Positions 1-6,663 of a DNA stretch of 13,098 bases are shown piece after piece. Positions within the stretch are counted from its first letter, which is position 1. Each line of letters opens with the position of its first letter. The stretch is from Fibrobacter sp. (GTDB taxonomy: Bacteria; Fibrobacterota; Fibrobacteria; Fibrobacterales; Fibrobacteraceae), in NCBI GenBank assembly GCA_017520105.1, contig JAFWRL010000250.1, forward strand, positions 1 to 13,098, given 5' to 3'. The notes beneath the pieces are model-generated. The model was not told where the DNA came from, made no database searches, and saw only the letters and a list, made by a program, of their open reading frames with translations. A program made the position numbers and the translations under genes.

Positions 1-99
1 AACGTAACTCCACAGGGCTCGAAATCCGCTCATCGCTTGAATTTGCAGTCTGTTGTCGCAAATGAACGCTGTGTTATCAAGTCGATTTCTGTAGAATAA
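1..99 (+). CDS. 3' end of an unidentified protein (partial)
   Basis: Frame 1 is open from the first base to a TAA at 97-99 and gives 32 residues ending in NERCVIKSISVE. The composition is protein-like, and a promoter for the next gene begins 8 bases after the stop, which fits a gene end here. The start and nearly all of the protein lie outside the window, so no family can be assigned. An open frame this short could also be chance. Confidence 0.4.
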   Translation, partial: NVTPQGSKSAHRLNLQSVVANERCVIKSISVE

Positions 100-106
100 T
101 ACCCTC

Positions 107-135
107 TTGATGTATCATAAAATTTGTGGTATATT
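107..135 (+). promoter_or_regulatory. Sigma-70-type promoter of the lipoprotein gene
   Basis: A -35 box TTGATG (107-112, 4 of 6 consensus bases) and a -10 box TATATT (130-135, 5 of 6) are separated by exactly 17 bases. Transcription would begin near 142, leaving a 22-base leader that contains the ribosome binding site AGAAGGG (154-160). The promoter overlaps an upstream in-frame TTG/ATG at 107-112, which argues against that start codon. Confidence 0.6.
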
Positions 136-163
136 ATGTGTATATATCAAAAAAGAAGGGAAA

Positions 164-928
164 ATGAAAAAATCAATACTATTCTGTATGTTGTCAACGG
201 TAGCCCTGTCTCTGTGCGGATGCCTTAATCCGCATTTGAGCTCGATGGGTGCATCACCAATGATTGTCGCTCACCAACCGCGCCTTGCTGTTAACGGCGA
301 TACCTCTTCGTTGACTGTATCCGTCGATGCTTATGGCGGCATGAAAATGACTGGCCGTAATATCAAGGACGGTTTCACGGGAGGCGGAGCGGTGGCTTTG
401 AGCTATAGACCGCTTGGTATTGCTTCTCCGCTTTATGTGGAAGCGGCTTTTGGCGGCAAGGGTGGTAAGGCTTCGTTGGAATGTTCCGAATCAGGAAAGT
501 GCAATGACGGCTATAACGCTTGGCTTGCAGAAGTCGGGAAGAAAAAGTATTCTTTCTGGAATTTGCAGGAACGAATATCTTTCGGTGCCGACTTTGATGT
601 CGGTCCTGTGATTCTTGGACTTGGTGTAGGCGCCCAAATCTTTGAAGGTGGTGGCGATTTTGACGATATCCGTGATTATCTGGACAAGCAAAATCTTGCA
701 GACAATGAAGACGAAGGCTACGGCGTAAAGCTTTATTCTGCGGCTCGCTTTGGTGCAAGGCTTGGACAGAATGGCGTAGTCATGTTGGAAAGCGACTTCA
801 TGTGGCTCAAAACGTTGAATATCGGCATTATGCTGAGCTACTATCATCCGTCAGGATTTCATGGTGGTGTCTTCGCCGCAGAAAAGGTCGGCTATGGCGT
901 GAACTTTGGCAAGACGTTCAGCTTTTAG
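164..928 (+). CDS. Predicted outer-membrane lipoprotein with barrel-like body
   Basis: This gene encodes 254 residues. The start at 164 is chosen because AGAAGGG lies three bases upstream and the protein then begins with a classic lipoprotein signal: MKK, a hydrophobic stretch, and the lipobox LCGC with the acylated cysteine at residue 20. The longer frame from 107 would place 19 charged residues before the signal and would overlap the promoter. The mature part is rich in alternating Gly/aromatic strands such as ILGLGVGAQIF and NIGIMLSYYHPSGFHGG, and it ends in TFSF with a terminal Phe, the usual C-terminal signature of outer-membrane barrels. I do not recognise a named family. A lipid anchor together with a barrel-like body is unusual, so it may be a porin-like lipoprotein or a surface beta-sandwich. 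It stands alone between its promoter and a terminator shared with the next, convergent gene. Confidence 0.8.
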   Translation: MKKSILFCMLSTVALSLCGCLNPHLSSMGASPMIVAHQPRLAVNGDTSSLTVSVDAYGGMKMTGRNIKDGFTGGGAVALSYRPLGIASPLYVEAAFGGKGGKASLECSESGKCNDGYNAWLAEVGKKKYSFWNLQERISFGADFDVGPVILGLGVGAQIFEGGGDFDDIRDYLDKQNLADNEDEGYGVKLYSAARFGARLGQNGVVMLESDFMWLKTLNIGIMLSYYHPSGFHGGVFAAEKVGYGVNFGKTFSF

Positions 929-983
929 TATTGTAAAATGTAGCGATTAGTTTATTTAAGTTTGTTTTCTAGTCATGTATAAA

Positions 984-1022
984 AATAAAGGGCTTCGAGC
1001 GAAATGCTCGAAGTCCTTTTCA
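984..1022. terminator. Bidirectional intrinsic terminator between convergent genes
   Basis: A 14-pair stem (987-1000 with 1006-1019, one G-U pair) closes a five-base loop. It is followed on the plus strand by TTTTC and on the minus strand by a T-rich tract (TTTATTTTTA). It lies 42 bases past the stop of the minus-strand carboxyltransferase and 58 bases past the lipoprotein stop, so it can serve both. Confidence 0.8.
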
Positions 1023-1061
1023 ATGCTTGGGGCGAAGTCTTTTGACTTTCGCGAAAGCCTC

Positions 1062-2639
1062 TTACTTGCTGAGTGTCTGAACCTGAACGTCCCAGCTCTG
1101 GTTGCCGAGAGCGATACGGTAGGTGCTTGCGGCACCGGCCTTCATGTTCTTTGTATCGACAGCAGGAGCGGCGTTCGGGTCCTTCTTCGGCACGCCGATG
1201 TGGCGGTTGCCCTTGAGGAATTCGATACCCTTGTTGCCAGCCTTCGTCTGGAGGCAGCCCGTGATAAAGATGGTTTCGTCGTTGACCGGGAGACCATTTT
1301 CTTCGAGGAGCTTCTTGGCTGCCGGAATGCCCGGCGGAAGGATTTCTTCTGCGCACTGGACGCCCGGATAGGCTTCCTTGAACGGCTTCATGTTGAACTG
1401 GTCGGCGGCAATCTTCACGAGCTCTGGATCCGGTTCACAAGGAGTCTTGCCCTGATAGCCGAGGAGCATCTTGCCGTAGCCTTCCGTCATCTTGAACCAC
1501 GTGCCGCGACCGGCTGCCTGGTTCAAGGTGTTCATGTAGGCCTGCTGGAAGTAGAACTGAGAAACCGGCGTCACGGAAGAAGCAAAGCCACCGCGGCGGA
1601 CGCATTCACTCATGTTCTCGATAACCTTCGGGAACAGGTGGAAGGTCTTGGTTTCGCGCATCATGAGGGTGTTGGCGGTAAGAGCGCCACCCGGCATGGG
1701 GCTGAAGATCACGTCGGTCGTAATCTGGCGTGCTTCAGGCGGGAAGTTGTAGTCCTTGAGGCATTCAACGGCGACGTTGTTCGCTTCCATGAGTTCTGGA
1801 ATGTGATCGTCAACGATGCTGTCTTCGCCGAGGGCGAGCTTGTATTCCGTACCCTTGAGGGCGTGGAACATGGAGAAGAGGTCCGGCTGAGCCGTACCGC
1901 CAGAAAGCGGCTTGCGGCCAAGGTCAACACCATCGGCGCCACCTTCGATAGCGGCCTTGTACTGGGCCACACCGGTACCGCAGGTGTCATGGCTGTGGAT
2001 GCGGAGTTCGACATCGTCACCGAGAAGCTTGCGGGCGCGCTTGAAGGTTTCATAAACCTTGGTCGGGTTCGTGGTACCGGAAGCGTCCTTGAAGCAGACG
2101 GAGGCGAACGGAACACCGGCGTCCAAAATATTGCGGAGGATGCGTTCGTAGAATTCCGGGTTGTGGGCGGCGTTGAGGTCGCATCCCGGAGGAAGTTCCA
2201 TCATGGTGACGACAACTTCGTGTTCCAGACCGGCGTTGGTGATGCACTGGCCGGAGTAGATGAGGTTGTTGACGTCGTTCAATGCGTCGAAGTTACGGAT
2301 ACGAGTCATGCCGTGCTTCTTGAACATGTCGGCATGGAGCTTGATCATGTCGCGCGGCTGCGGAGCGAGAGCAACCACGTTGATACCGCGGGCGAGGGTC
2401 TGGAGGCGAATCTTCGGACCGACAACGCGACGGAATTCGTCCATCATGTCGAATGCGTCTTCGCCGCAGTTCTGGTACAGAGCCTGGAAACGGGCACCGC
2501 CACCGGCTTCGAAGTGAGTAATGCCGGCCTTGACGGCTGCTTCCACTGCGGGTATAAAGTCCTTAGCGAAAACGCGGGCACCGAAAATAGACTGGAAACC
2601 ATCACGGAACGAGGTATCCTGGAACTTGATCTTTTTCAT
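1062..2639 (-). CDS. Carboxyltransferase subunit (transcarboxylase 5S / oxaloacetate decarboxylase alpha type), no biotin domain
   Basis: The 525-residue protein is a biotin-dependent carboxyltransferase that moves CO2 between carboxybiotin and pyruvate/oxaloacetate in the cytoplasm. The TIM-barrel part (about 5-265) has DTSFRDGFQS (8-17, metal ligand Asp13), CFKDASG with Lys184 (the lysine that becomes carboxylated) and HSHDTCGTG with metal ligands His215 and His217. A conserved C-terminal PYC/OADA region follows (about 300-480). In many relatives a biotinyl domain with an AMKM-type motif comes next. Here the chain stops after a strand (STYRIALGNQSWDVQVQ) that usually leads into that domain, as in transcarboxylase 5S, where a separate 1.3S subunit carries biotin. 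Downstream bases restore no biotinyl domain in any frame before the terminator. AGGAAA at 2645-2650 supports the start. The gene is monocistronic; a biotin carrier and decarboxylase or carboxylase partner must be encoded elsewhere. Which reaction it serves is inference. Confidence 0.88.
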   Translation of the reverse strand: MKKIKFQDTSFRDGFQSIFGARVFAKDFIPAVEAAVKAGITHFEAGGGARFQALYQNCGEDAFDMMDEFRRVVGPKIRLQTLARGINVVALAPQPRDMIKLHADMFKKHGMTRIRNFDALNDVNNLIYSGQCITNAGLEHEVVVTMMELPPGCDLNAAHNPEFYERILRNILDAGVPFASVCFKDASGTTNPTKVYETFKRARKLLGDDVELRIHSHDTCGTGVAQYKAAIEGGADGVDLGRKPLSGGTAQPDLFSMFHALKGTEYKLALGEDSIVDDHIPELMEANNVAVECLKDYNFPPEARQITTDVIFSPMPGGALTANTLMMRETKTFHLFPKVIENMSECVRRGGFASSVTPVSQFYFQQAYMNTLNQAAGRGTWFKMTEGYGKMLLGYQGKTPCEPDPELVKIAADQFNMKPFKEAYPGVQCAEEILPPGIPAAKKLLEENGLPVNDETIFITGCLQTKAGNKGIEFLKGNRHIGVPKKDPNAAPAVDTKNMKAGAASTYRIALGNQSWDVQVQTLSK

Positions 2640-2782
2640 AGTGTTTTCCTGTGGGATAAATCCCTTGTTTTTTTACTGTACAATAAAATACGGGGGTAAA
2701 GATAGAAAAGACGAGAGACTAGAGACTAGAGACGAGTGGAAATGTGGGGGAAATGGGCGGTAAATTAGAGGGCGAAACTCAA
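2640..2782. other. Intergenic region with GAGACTA tandem repeats
   Basis: This spacer lies between two minus-strand genes. It contains the tract at 2711-2736, made of GAGACTA repeated twice and ending in GAGACGAG, and a short inverted repeat GGGATAAATCCC at 2653-2664 just upstream of the carboxyltransferase ribosome binding site. I could not define a convincing promoter for the carboxyltransferase gene. No terminator is evident after the upstream gene (stop at 2783). Confidence 0.5.
2711..2736. repeat. Short tandem repeat, GAGACTA units
   Basis: On the plus strand the tract reads as GAGACTA, GAGACTA, GAGACGAG after an ACGA lead-in. Its complement contains TCTCTCGTCT, a word seen again at 7635-7644 and 7727-7736 in the other repeat-rich spacer of this window. 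The function is unknown. Confidence 0.6.
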
Positions 2783-4225
2783 TTATGCGTGGAAGGCCAA
2801 GCGGATGTCGAGGGTGGTGCCTTTGAAGTTTATGCCACTCCATTTTGAAGCAAGTCCGATGCTCCAGCCGTCAATAATGCCGTACGGCTGTCTCATGTTC
2901 CACTCTTGGCTCCCCATCGATTTCTCGTAGCGGATTCCGACAGAGTAATAGAAAATGGCGCCGTCCAAAGCATGTATGCCTAATCCGAGTTCGGGCTGTA
3001 CTGCCCAATTGTTTAAAATGTCGTGAAAGCTAATTGCGGGTCTGTATAAAATGGAACCGTCGCCATGGCTCATAAATGAATTGTGCCTATATGTGTGAGA
3101 ATCGTTTTTATTGGAGTCTGTAAATTCGTCGCCTGAATTTATTCCAAATCCACAACTCATATTGAGCGCAAAAACGCCTATTCTAGTCGAAAGACCCAAA
3201 AGGATTAGATTGAATCCCAGAAAATCTCCATGCACGGAACTTTGTTTGCCTATGGCGTGTGAATAATTGATTCCCCCGGCAAAATAATAAGAAGGTGCCT
3301 CTTTTCGAGAATATCTTTTGGGCAATGTGTTTGTGCTATAGGCGTTTGTACCTATATGATAATGGTGTTTATAGATAATTGTGTCGTATTGGGGTTCTTC
3401 TCGTACGATAGAATCTGCGAGGGATTGCATTTCAATGATGTTCATGAACCACAAGTCATCTTTGGGTTTGCCGTTCTTTGTGCGGAGGTGATTCTCGTAA
3501 TCTAGAATGGCGATTGTGATTAATCGTCGTTTATTTGGCCGGATTTTTTGCAAGGATTTTGAATATTGAGAACGGTTTGCCGTGTAGATGGAATCGAATA
3601 TCGAATCGGATTCAAGACTGAATGCTGTTGTCAAGCTGTCCCATTCCATTCTAGCGAAGAATACGTTGTTCGTTCTTTTTTCGTAAGAGTATTTTGTTTT
3701 TCGCTTTAGGCGCGGTTTTAGAAATTCCCAATGTTCAATGGTTTTTTCGGGATGGCTCATAATGTAACGGTAGAGGGAGTCCCTGATTTCGTTATGACGA
3801 TGAATGAATTGCTCGATTGATGTAATGTTCTGCAGGGTTGAATCTCCGTAGAATAAGGCGATAGAATCGGCCTCGTCATGCATGTGGCCAAGTAGGGGCA
3901 AATTATCGTTGTCATCATCATAGGGAGCCAAGGTATATTTTGGGAATGGCACGTATTGCAGATATCTTTTTTCGACCCATCCGATACAGCCTGAAGATGT
4001 TTTTAAAAGAACTTTTGGGCCGCCATCTTTTCTTATGGAGGCTGGTTCACCAAAAAACATTGTACATGTGCTGCCGCTTCCGTCTTCGAATTGAGTGAGT
4101 TCTAGGTTGCCTTCTTTGGACTGGATATTATCTGTATTGGTCCTGATGACAAGTGCGCTTGCTGATGAAACAAGCGTAAAGAGAAACAGGGCAAGTACAA
4201 TCTTTATTCCGTGGGGCATCTTCAT
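2783..4225 (-). CDS. Exported protein, SH3-like N-terminus and barrel-like C-terminus
   Basis: The 480-residue product begins with a Sec-type signal peptide (basic start, hydrophobic IVLALFLFTLVSSASA to about residue 24). Residues about 27-92 end in SGCIGWVEKRYLQYV, which resembles the last strands of a bacterial SH3 domain (consensus GWV..YL), with a possible disulfide between Cys54 and the cysteine in SSGC. A charged middle region rich in Asp/Ser/Tyr (about 100-290) follows. From about 305 on, aromatic/glycine strands such as YYFAGGINYSHAIG, FALNMSCGFGIN and IFYYSVGIRYE suggest an outer-membrane or surface beta structure. I do not recognise a named family and no enzyme motif is visible. No clear Shine-Dalgarno precedes the ATG; a second ATG two codons on (4217-4219) is equally possible. 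It is divergently arranged with the FISUMP-OmpA gene. Confidence 0.78.
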   Translation of the reverse strand: MKMPHGIKIVLALFLFTLVSSASALVIRTNTDNIQSKEGNLELTQFEDGSGSTCTMFFGEPASIRKDGGPKVLLKTSSGCIGWVEKRYLQYVPFPKYTLAPYDDDNDNLPLLGHMHDEADSIALFYGDSTLQNITSIEQFIHRHNEIRDSLYRYIMSHPEKTIEHWEFLKPRLKRKTKYSYEKRTNNVFFARMEWDSLTTAFSLESDSIFDSIYTANRSQYSKSLQKIRPNKRRLITIAILDYENHLRTKNGKPKDDLWFMNIIEMQSLADSIVREEPQYDTIIYKHHYHIGTNAYSTNTLPKRYSRKEAPSYYFAGGINYSHAIGKQSSVHGDFLGFNLILLGLSTRIGVFALNMSCGFGINSGDEFTDSNKNDSHTYRHNSFMSHGDGSILYRPAISFHDILNNWAVQPELGLGIHALDGAIFYYSVGIRYEKSMGSQEWNMRQPYGIIDGWSIGLASKWSGINFKGTTLDIRLAFHA

Positions 4226-4431
4226 AGTATAGAAAATTCTCGTTGAAAAAAATTGTAGAATTTCGCCCCTGTTTGTAAACGGATATTTTCAAAAGAATGG
4301 ACAGCTGAATTTAAGTGACGTTAAATGACTTAAAAAACGGCGATCGACTGGAAAATGAATTTTGAAATTTTGTATTTTTGGTCTAATCAAAATATCATGC
4401 ACGTTTAACCGTGTTGGAATTCGGAGTCTAT
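4226..4431. other. Divergent intergenic region
   Basis: The 206 bases separate the starts of two divergent envelope genes. The region is AT-rich. It holds one plausible plus-strand promoter (4370-4398); TATACT directly abuts the minus-strand ATG and could be a -10 box only if that gene starts slightly later. I see no small gene or strong hairpin. Confidence 0.5.
4370..4398 (+). promoter_or_regulatory. Candidate promoter of the FISUMP-OmpA gene
   Basis: TTGTAT (4370-4375, 3 of 6 consensus bases) and TATCAT (4393-4398, 5 of 6) are 17 bases apart. This predicts a start near 4405 and a leader of about 27 bases that includes the GGAG ribosome binding site at 4423-4426. The -35 match is weak. Confidence 0.42.
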
Positions 4432-6402
4432 ATGAATAAAAAGTACGCTCTAGCTGTAGTTGCCACTCTCCTTGCTGCAGAATCGGCTTTGGCCGCAACT
4501 TCTGCTGACAAAACTGTGGTTACTTGTGGCTTTGACGACATGTTCGGAAATTCGTGTTACTGGCGTTGCCCGGATATGGAAGAAACGTTTAGAACGGAAA
4601 AGAAGGATGATCGTTGCGCCGGTGTGCTTTACAGGTGCGCTAACTATCCGCGTTCTTTTATGACCTCGTCTTTTGGCGGTAGCGAAATCTGGGTTACGCC
4701 GGACAAATACAATTACTATTTCGGAAGTTTGCCGCAGGGATACGATTGCAGTATTTCTGATGATGAACGCGCTTTGCTGAGCTCGCGACCGACTCAGCCC
4801 CAGCAGGCGACCTATACGGATCCGATTATGGCATCCAAGTACCAGAATACATCGACTTACGATGCTTCGAAGAATCTGTTGATTGATAATCGTGACGGTG
4901 AACGTTATGCGACGGTGAAAATTGGCGATCGCGTGTGGATGGCCGAAAACTTGAAGTTCCGTCTGCCTGAAAGTTACTGCTATGACAACAATCTCCAGAA
5001 TTGCGACCGTTACGGAAGACTTTATACGTGGAGCTCTGCTAAAAGAGCTTGCCCGGATGGGTGGAGCCTGCCTACGGGTGATGATCTCAACTATCAAGAT
5101 TTCAATCTGAATAGCTTTAGAGTGCTTGATGGCGGTTACTATGTCGATGGTGAAAGCTATATTGATTTGGGCAACCGAGCGTTCTTTTGGCTTGGCGACG
5201 ACAAGGGTGGCGACAAGGCCGACGCTATGAGCTTTAGAGGTACGAACCTTGAAAATTTTGCGTACCAGGGACGTAAGGCGAACGCTTATTCTGTCCGCTG
5301 TATCCAGAACTGGGAAGCTGCCTGCAAGGACCGTCTTGGTGGCATGATGGACCGCTCGGGAAAGACCTACAGGACGCTCAAAATTGGCGATCAAGTCTGG
5401 CAGGCCGAAGACATGGTTCTTGACCGCATTGACGAAATGGAAGCGAGGAATCTTGATAGAGCTTGTCCGAGTGGCTGGCATGTTCCTGAACAGTCGGATT
5501 TCGAGGAACTCTTCTCCAAGGCAACGGATTTTGAAATGCATGCCAACGACAAGCGCAGGAAAACCAATTCTGAGACGAAGGAAAATCCGTGCAGTATGAA
5601 CTTCGATTTCAAGCGTGGCTACTGGACTTCTACGAAGAGTGGCAACGAAATGACTTATGTGGATTGGAAGTATAATGCTGTCCGCGCAAAGGGAACCCCA
5701 TATTTCAAGCATGGGGACGCTTATACGAACAAAGTCCGTTGTGTTAAGAATTCTCCGTCGTATGGGGCTCCGAAGGCTCAACCGGCGAATACGTCTGCTT
5801 CGCAAAATCAGGCCGCACAGACGGTCAAGTCTGCGGCTAACAGGACTGTCCTGGAAAAGTTTGTCATGCAGAATGTGTCGTTCCCTGTGGGGCAATCCCG
5901 CTTTACGAAGGAATCTACGGCGGGGTTGAAGAGAGCTGCAGACCATCTGAGAAACTATCAGGGAAAGACGATTGAAATTATCTCCCATACGGATAATCTG
6001 GATCGCCCGGAAAGAAACCGCGCTCTTTCGGCAAAACGTGCTGAAGAAGTGAAAAGTTACCTGGTGATGTCGGGGCTTTCGGCCAAGGATATTGTTGTAA
6101 CGGGCAAGGGTGGTGATGAACCTATGGTGCCGAATACGACTCCGGATAACCGTGCGAAGAACAACCGAATCGAAGTGCTTGTCTATTCCTACGATGCTCC
6201 GGCTGCTGCTCCGGCTCCGGTTCAGAATCAGAATAATGTAAAACAGTCTGAACCGGCTCCGAAGAAGGTGTGCAAGGAACGTGACAAGGCGAATAAAAAG
6301 CTTGGCGAATGCTATTCTTACACCGAGGGGACGATAGACCACAGGAAGTGCATGGCTGCCTACAAGAATTTGTTGGATATCGCAAACGCTAAGTGTAGAT
6401 AA
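4432..6402 (+). CDS. Secreted FISUMP-FISUMP-OmpA cell-surface protein
   Basis: The product has 656 residues; the ATG at 4432 follows GGAG by five bases and opens a signal peptide (MNKKYALAVVATLLAAESALA). An upstream in-frame GTG at 4411 has no comparable site. A cysteine-rich segment (about 30-105) comes first. FISUMP domain 1 (about 145-291) holds GDRVWMAENL, YGRLYTWSSA and ACPDGWSLP. FISUMP domain 2 (about 298-438) holds GDQVWQAEDM and ACPSGWHVP but lacks the YGRLYTW segment, so it is degenerate. After a Gln/Ala-rich linker an OmpA C-terminal domain (about 470-588) carries HTD with Asp521 and LSAKRA with Arg536, the spacing of the pair that binds diaminopimelate in peptidoglycan. A Pro/Ala linker and a cysteine-containing tail (about 605-656) end the protein. 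The OmpA part should tether the FISUMP modules to the wall; their ligand is unknown. Confidence 0.9.
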   Translation: MNKKYALAVVATLLAAESALAATSADKTVVTCGFDDMFGNSCYWRCPDMEETFRTEKKDDRCAGVLYRCANYPRSFMTSSFGGSEIWVTPDKYNYYFGSLPQGYDCSISDDERALLSSRPTQPQQATYTDPIMASKYQNTSTYDASKNLLIDNRDGERYATVKIGDRVWMAENLKFRLPESYCYDNNLQNCDRYGRLYTWSSAKRACPDGWSLPTGDDLNYQDFNLNSFRVLDGGYYVDGESYIDLGNRAFFWLGDDKGGDKADAMSFRGTNLENFAYQGRKANAYSVRCIQNWEAACKDRLGGMMDRSGKTYRTLKIGDQVWQAEDMVLDRIDEMEARNLDRACPSGWHVPEQSDFEELFSKATDFEMHANDKRRKTNSETKENPCSMNFDFKRGYWTSTKSGNEMTYVDWKYNAVRAKGTPYFKHGDAYTNKVRCVKNSPSYGAPKAQPANTSASQNQAAQTVKSAANRTVLEKFVMQNVSFPVGQSRFTKESTAGLKRAADHLRNYQGKTIEIISHTDNLDRPERNRALSAKRAEEVKSYLVMSGLSAKDIVVTGKGGDEPMVPNTTPDNRAKNNRIEVLVYSYDAPAAAPAPVQNQNNVKQSEPAPKKVCKERDKANKKLGECYSYTEGTIDHRKCMAAYKNLLDIANAKCR

Positions 6403-6418
6403 ATTAAAAGTGAAATGT

Positions 6419-6449
6419 GAAAAACGCAGCTGTTGAGGCTGCGTTTTTT
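6419..6449. terminator. Bidirectional intrinsic terminator
   Basis: A perfect ten-pair stem (6421-6430 with 6438-6447) around a seven-base loop is followed by TTTTTT on the plus strand. The A-run on the other side gives a T-run for minus-strand transcription. It lies 18 bases after the FISUMP-OmpA stop and about 20 bases after the minus-strand membrane-protein stop. Confidence 0.9.
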
Positions 6450-6467
6450 CATATGGTTTTGTGAGGC

Positions 6468-6662
6468 TTATTTTAGGACGCCGACTTCTTTAAGGAATAG
6501 GTAAGTACAAAGTATGGCCGCACCGAGCATGATGAGAAGAACGACGATGAACTGTACAGGGTGCTCGCGAAAACTGTATTCCACGTTGGCAAAAGAAAAA
6601 TACCCGTGAATGAGAGCGCCCACGACAAAGACAAAGAAAATAATGGCGAGGAGTAGAGTCAT
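6468..6662 (-). CDS. Small two-helix membrane protein
   Basis: The 64-residue product has two hydrophobic helices, residues about 3-22 (LLLAIIFFVFVVGALIHGYF) and about 37-57 (FIVVLLIMLGAAILCTYLFL), joined by a short polar loop with several charged residues. It has no recognised family motif. Its ATG is one base after the TAA of the CnoX-like gene, so the two are almost certainly translated from one message by coupling; there is no strong Shine-Dalgarno of its own. The bidirectional terminator follows. The function is unknown, and the link to CnoX rests on gene order only. Confidence 0.75.
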   Translation of the reverse strand: MTLLLAIIFFVFVVGALIHGYFSFANVEYSFREHPVQFIVVLLIMLGAAILCTYLFLKEVGVLK

Positions 6663-6663
6663 T

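Noticed and set aside
1046..1057. 12-base palindrome CTTTCGCGAAAG just after the carboxyltransferase stop
   Set aside because: It is perfect but short and has no loop or T-run; the real terminator is the longer hairpin at 987-1019.
975..2699. 574-codon plus-strand reading frame opposite the carboxyltransferase
   Set aside because: It is antisense to a gene with intact catalytic motifs. The strong GAA/AAG/NNC codon preference of this genome leaves few stops on the opposite strand. It has no ribosome binding site and starts inside the terminator.
4450..6342. 630-codon minus-strand frame opposite the FISUMP-OmpA gene
   Set aside because: Arg/Ile-rich shadow of a gene with recognisable domains on the plus strand; no binding site, no domain.
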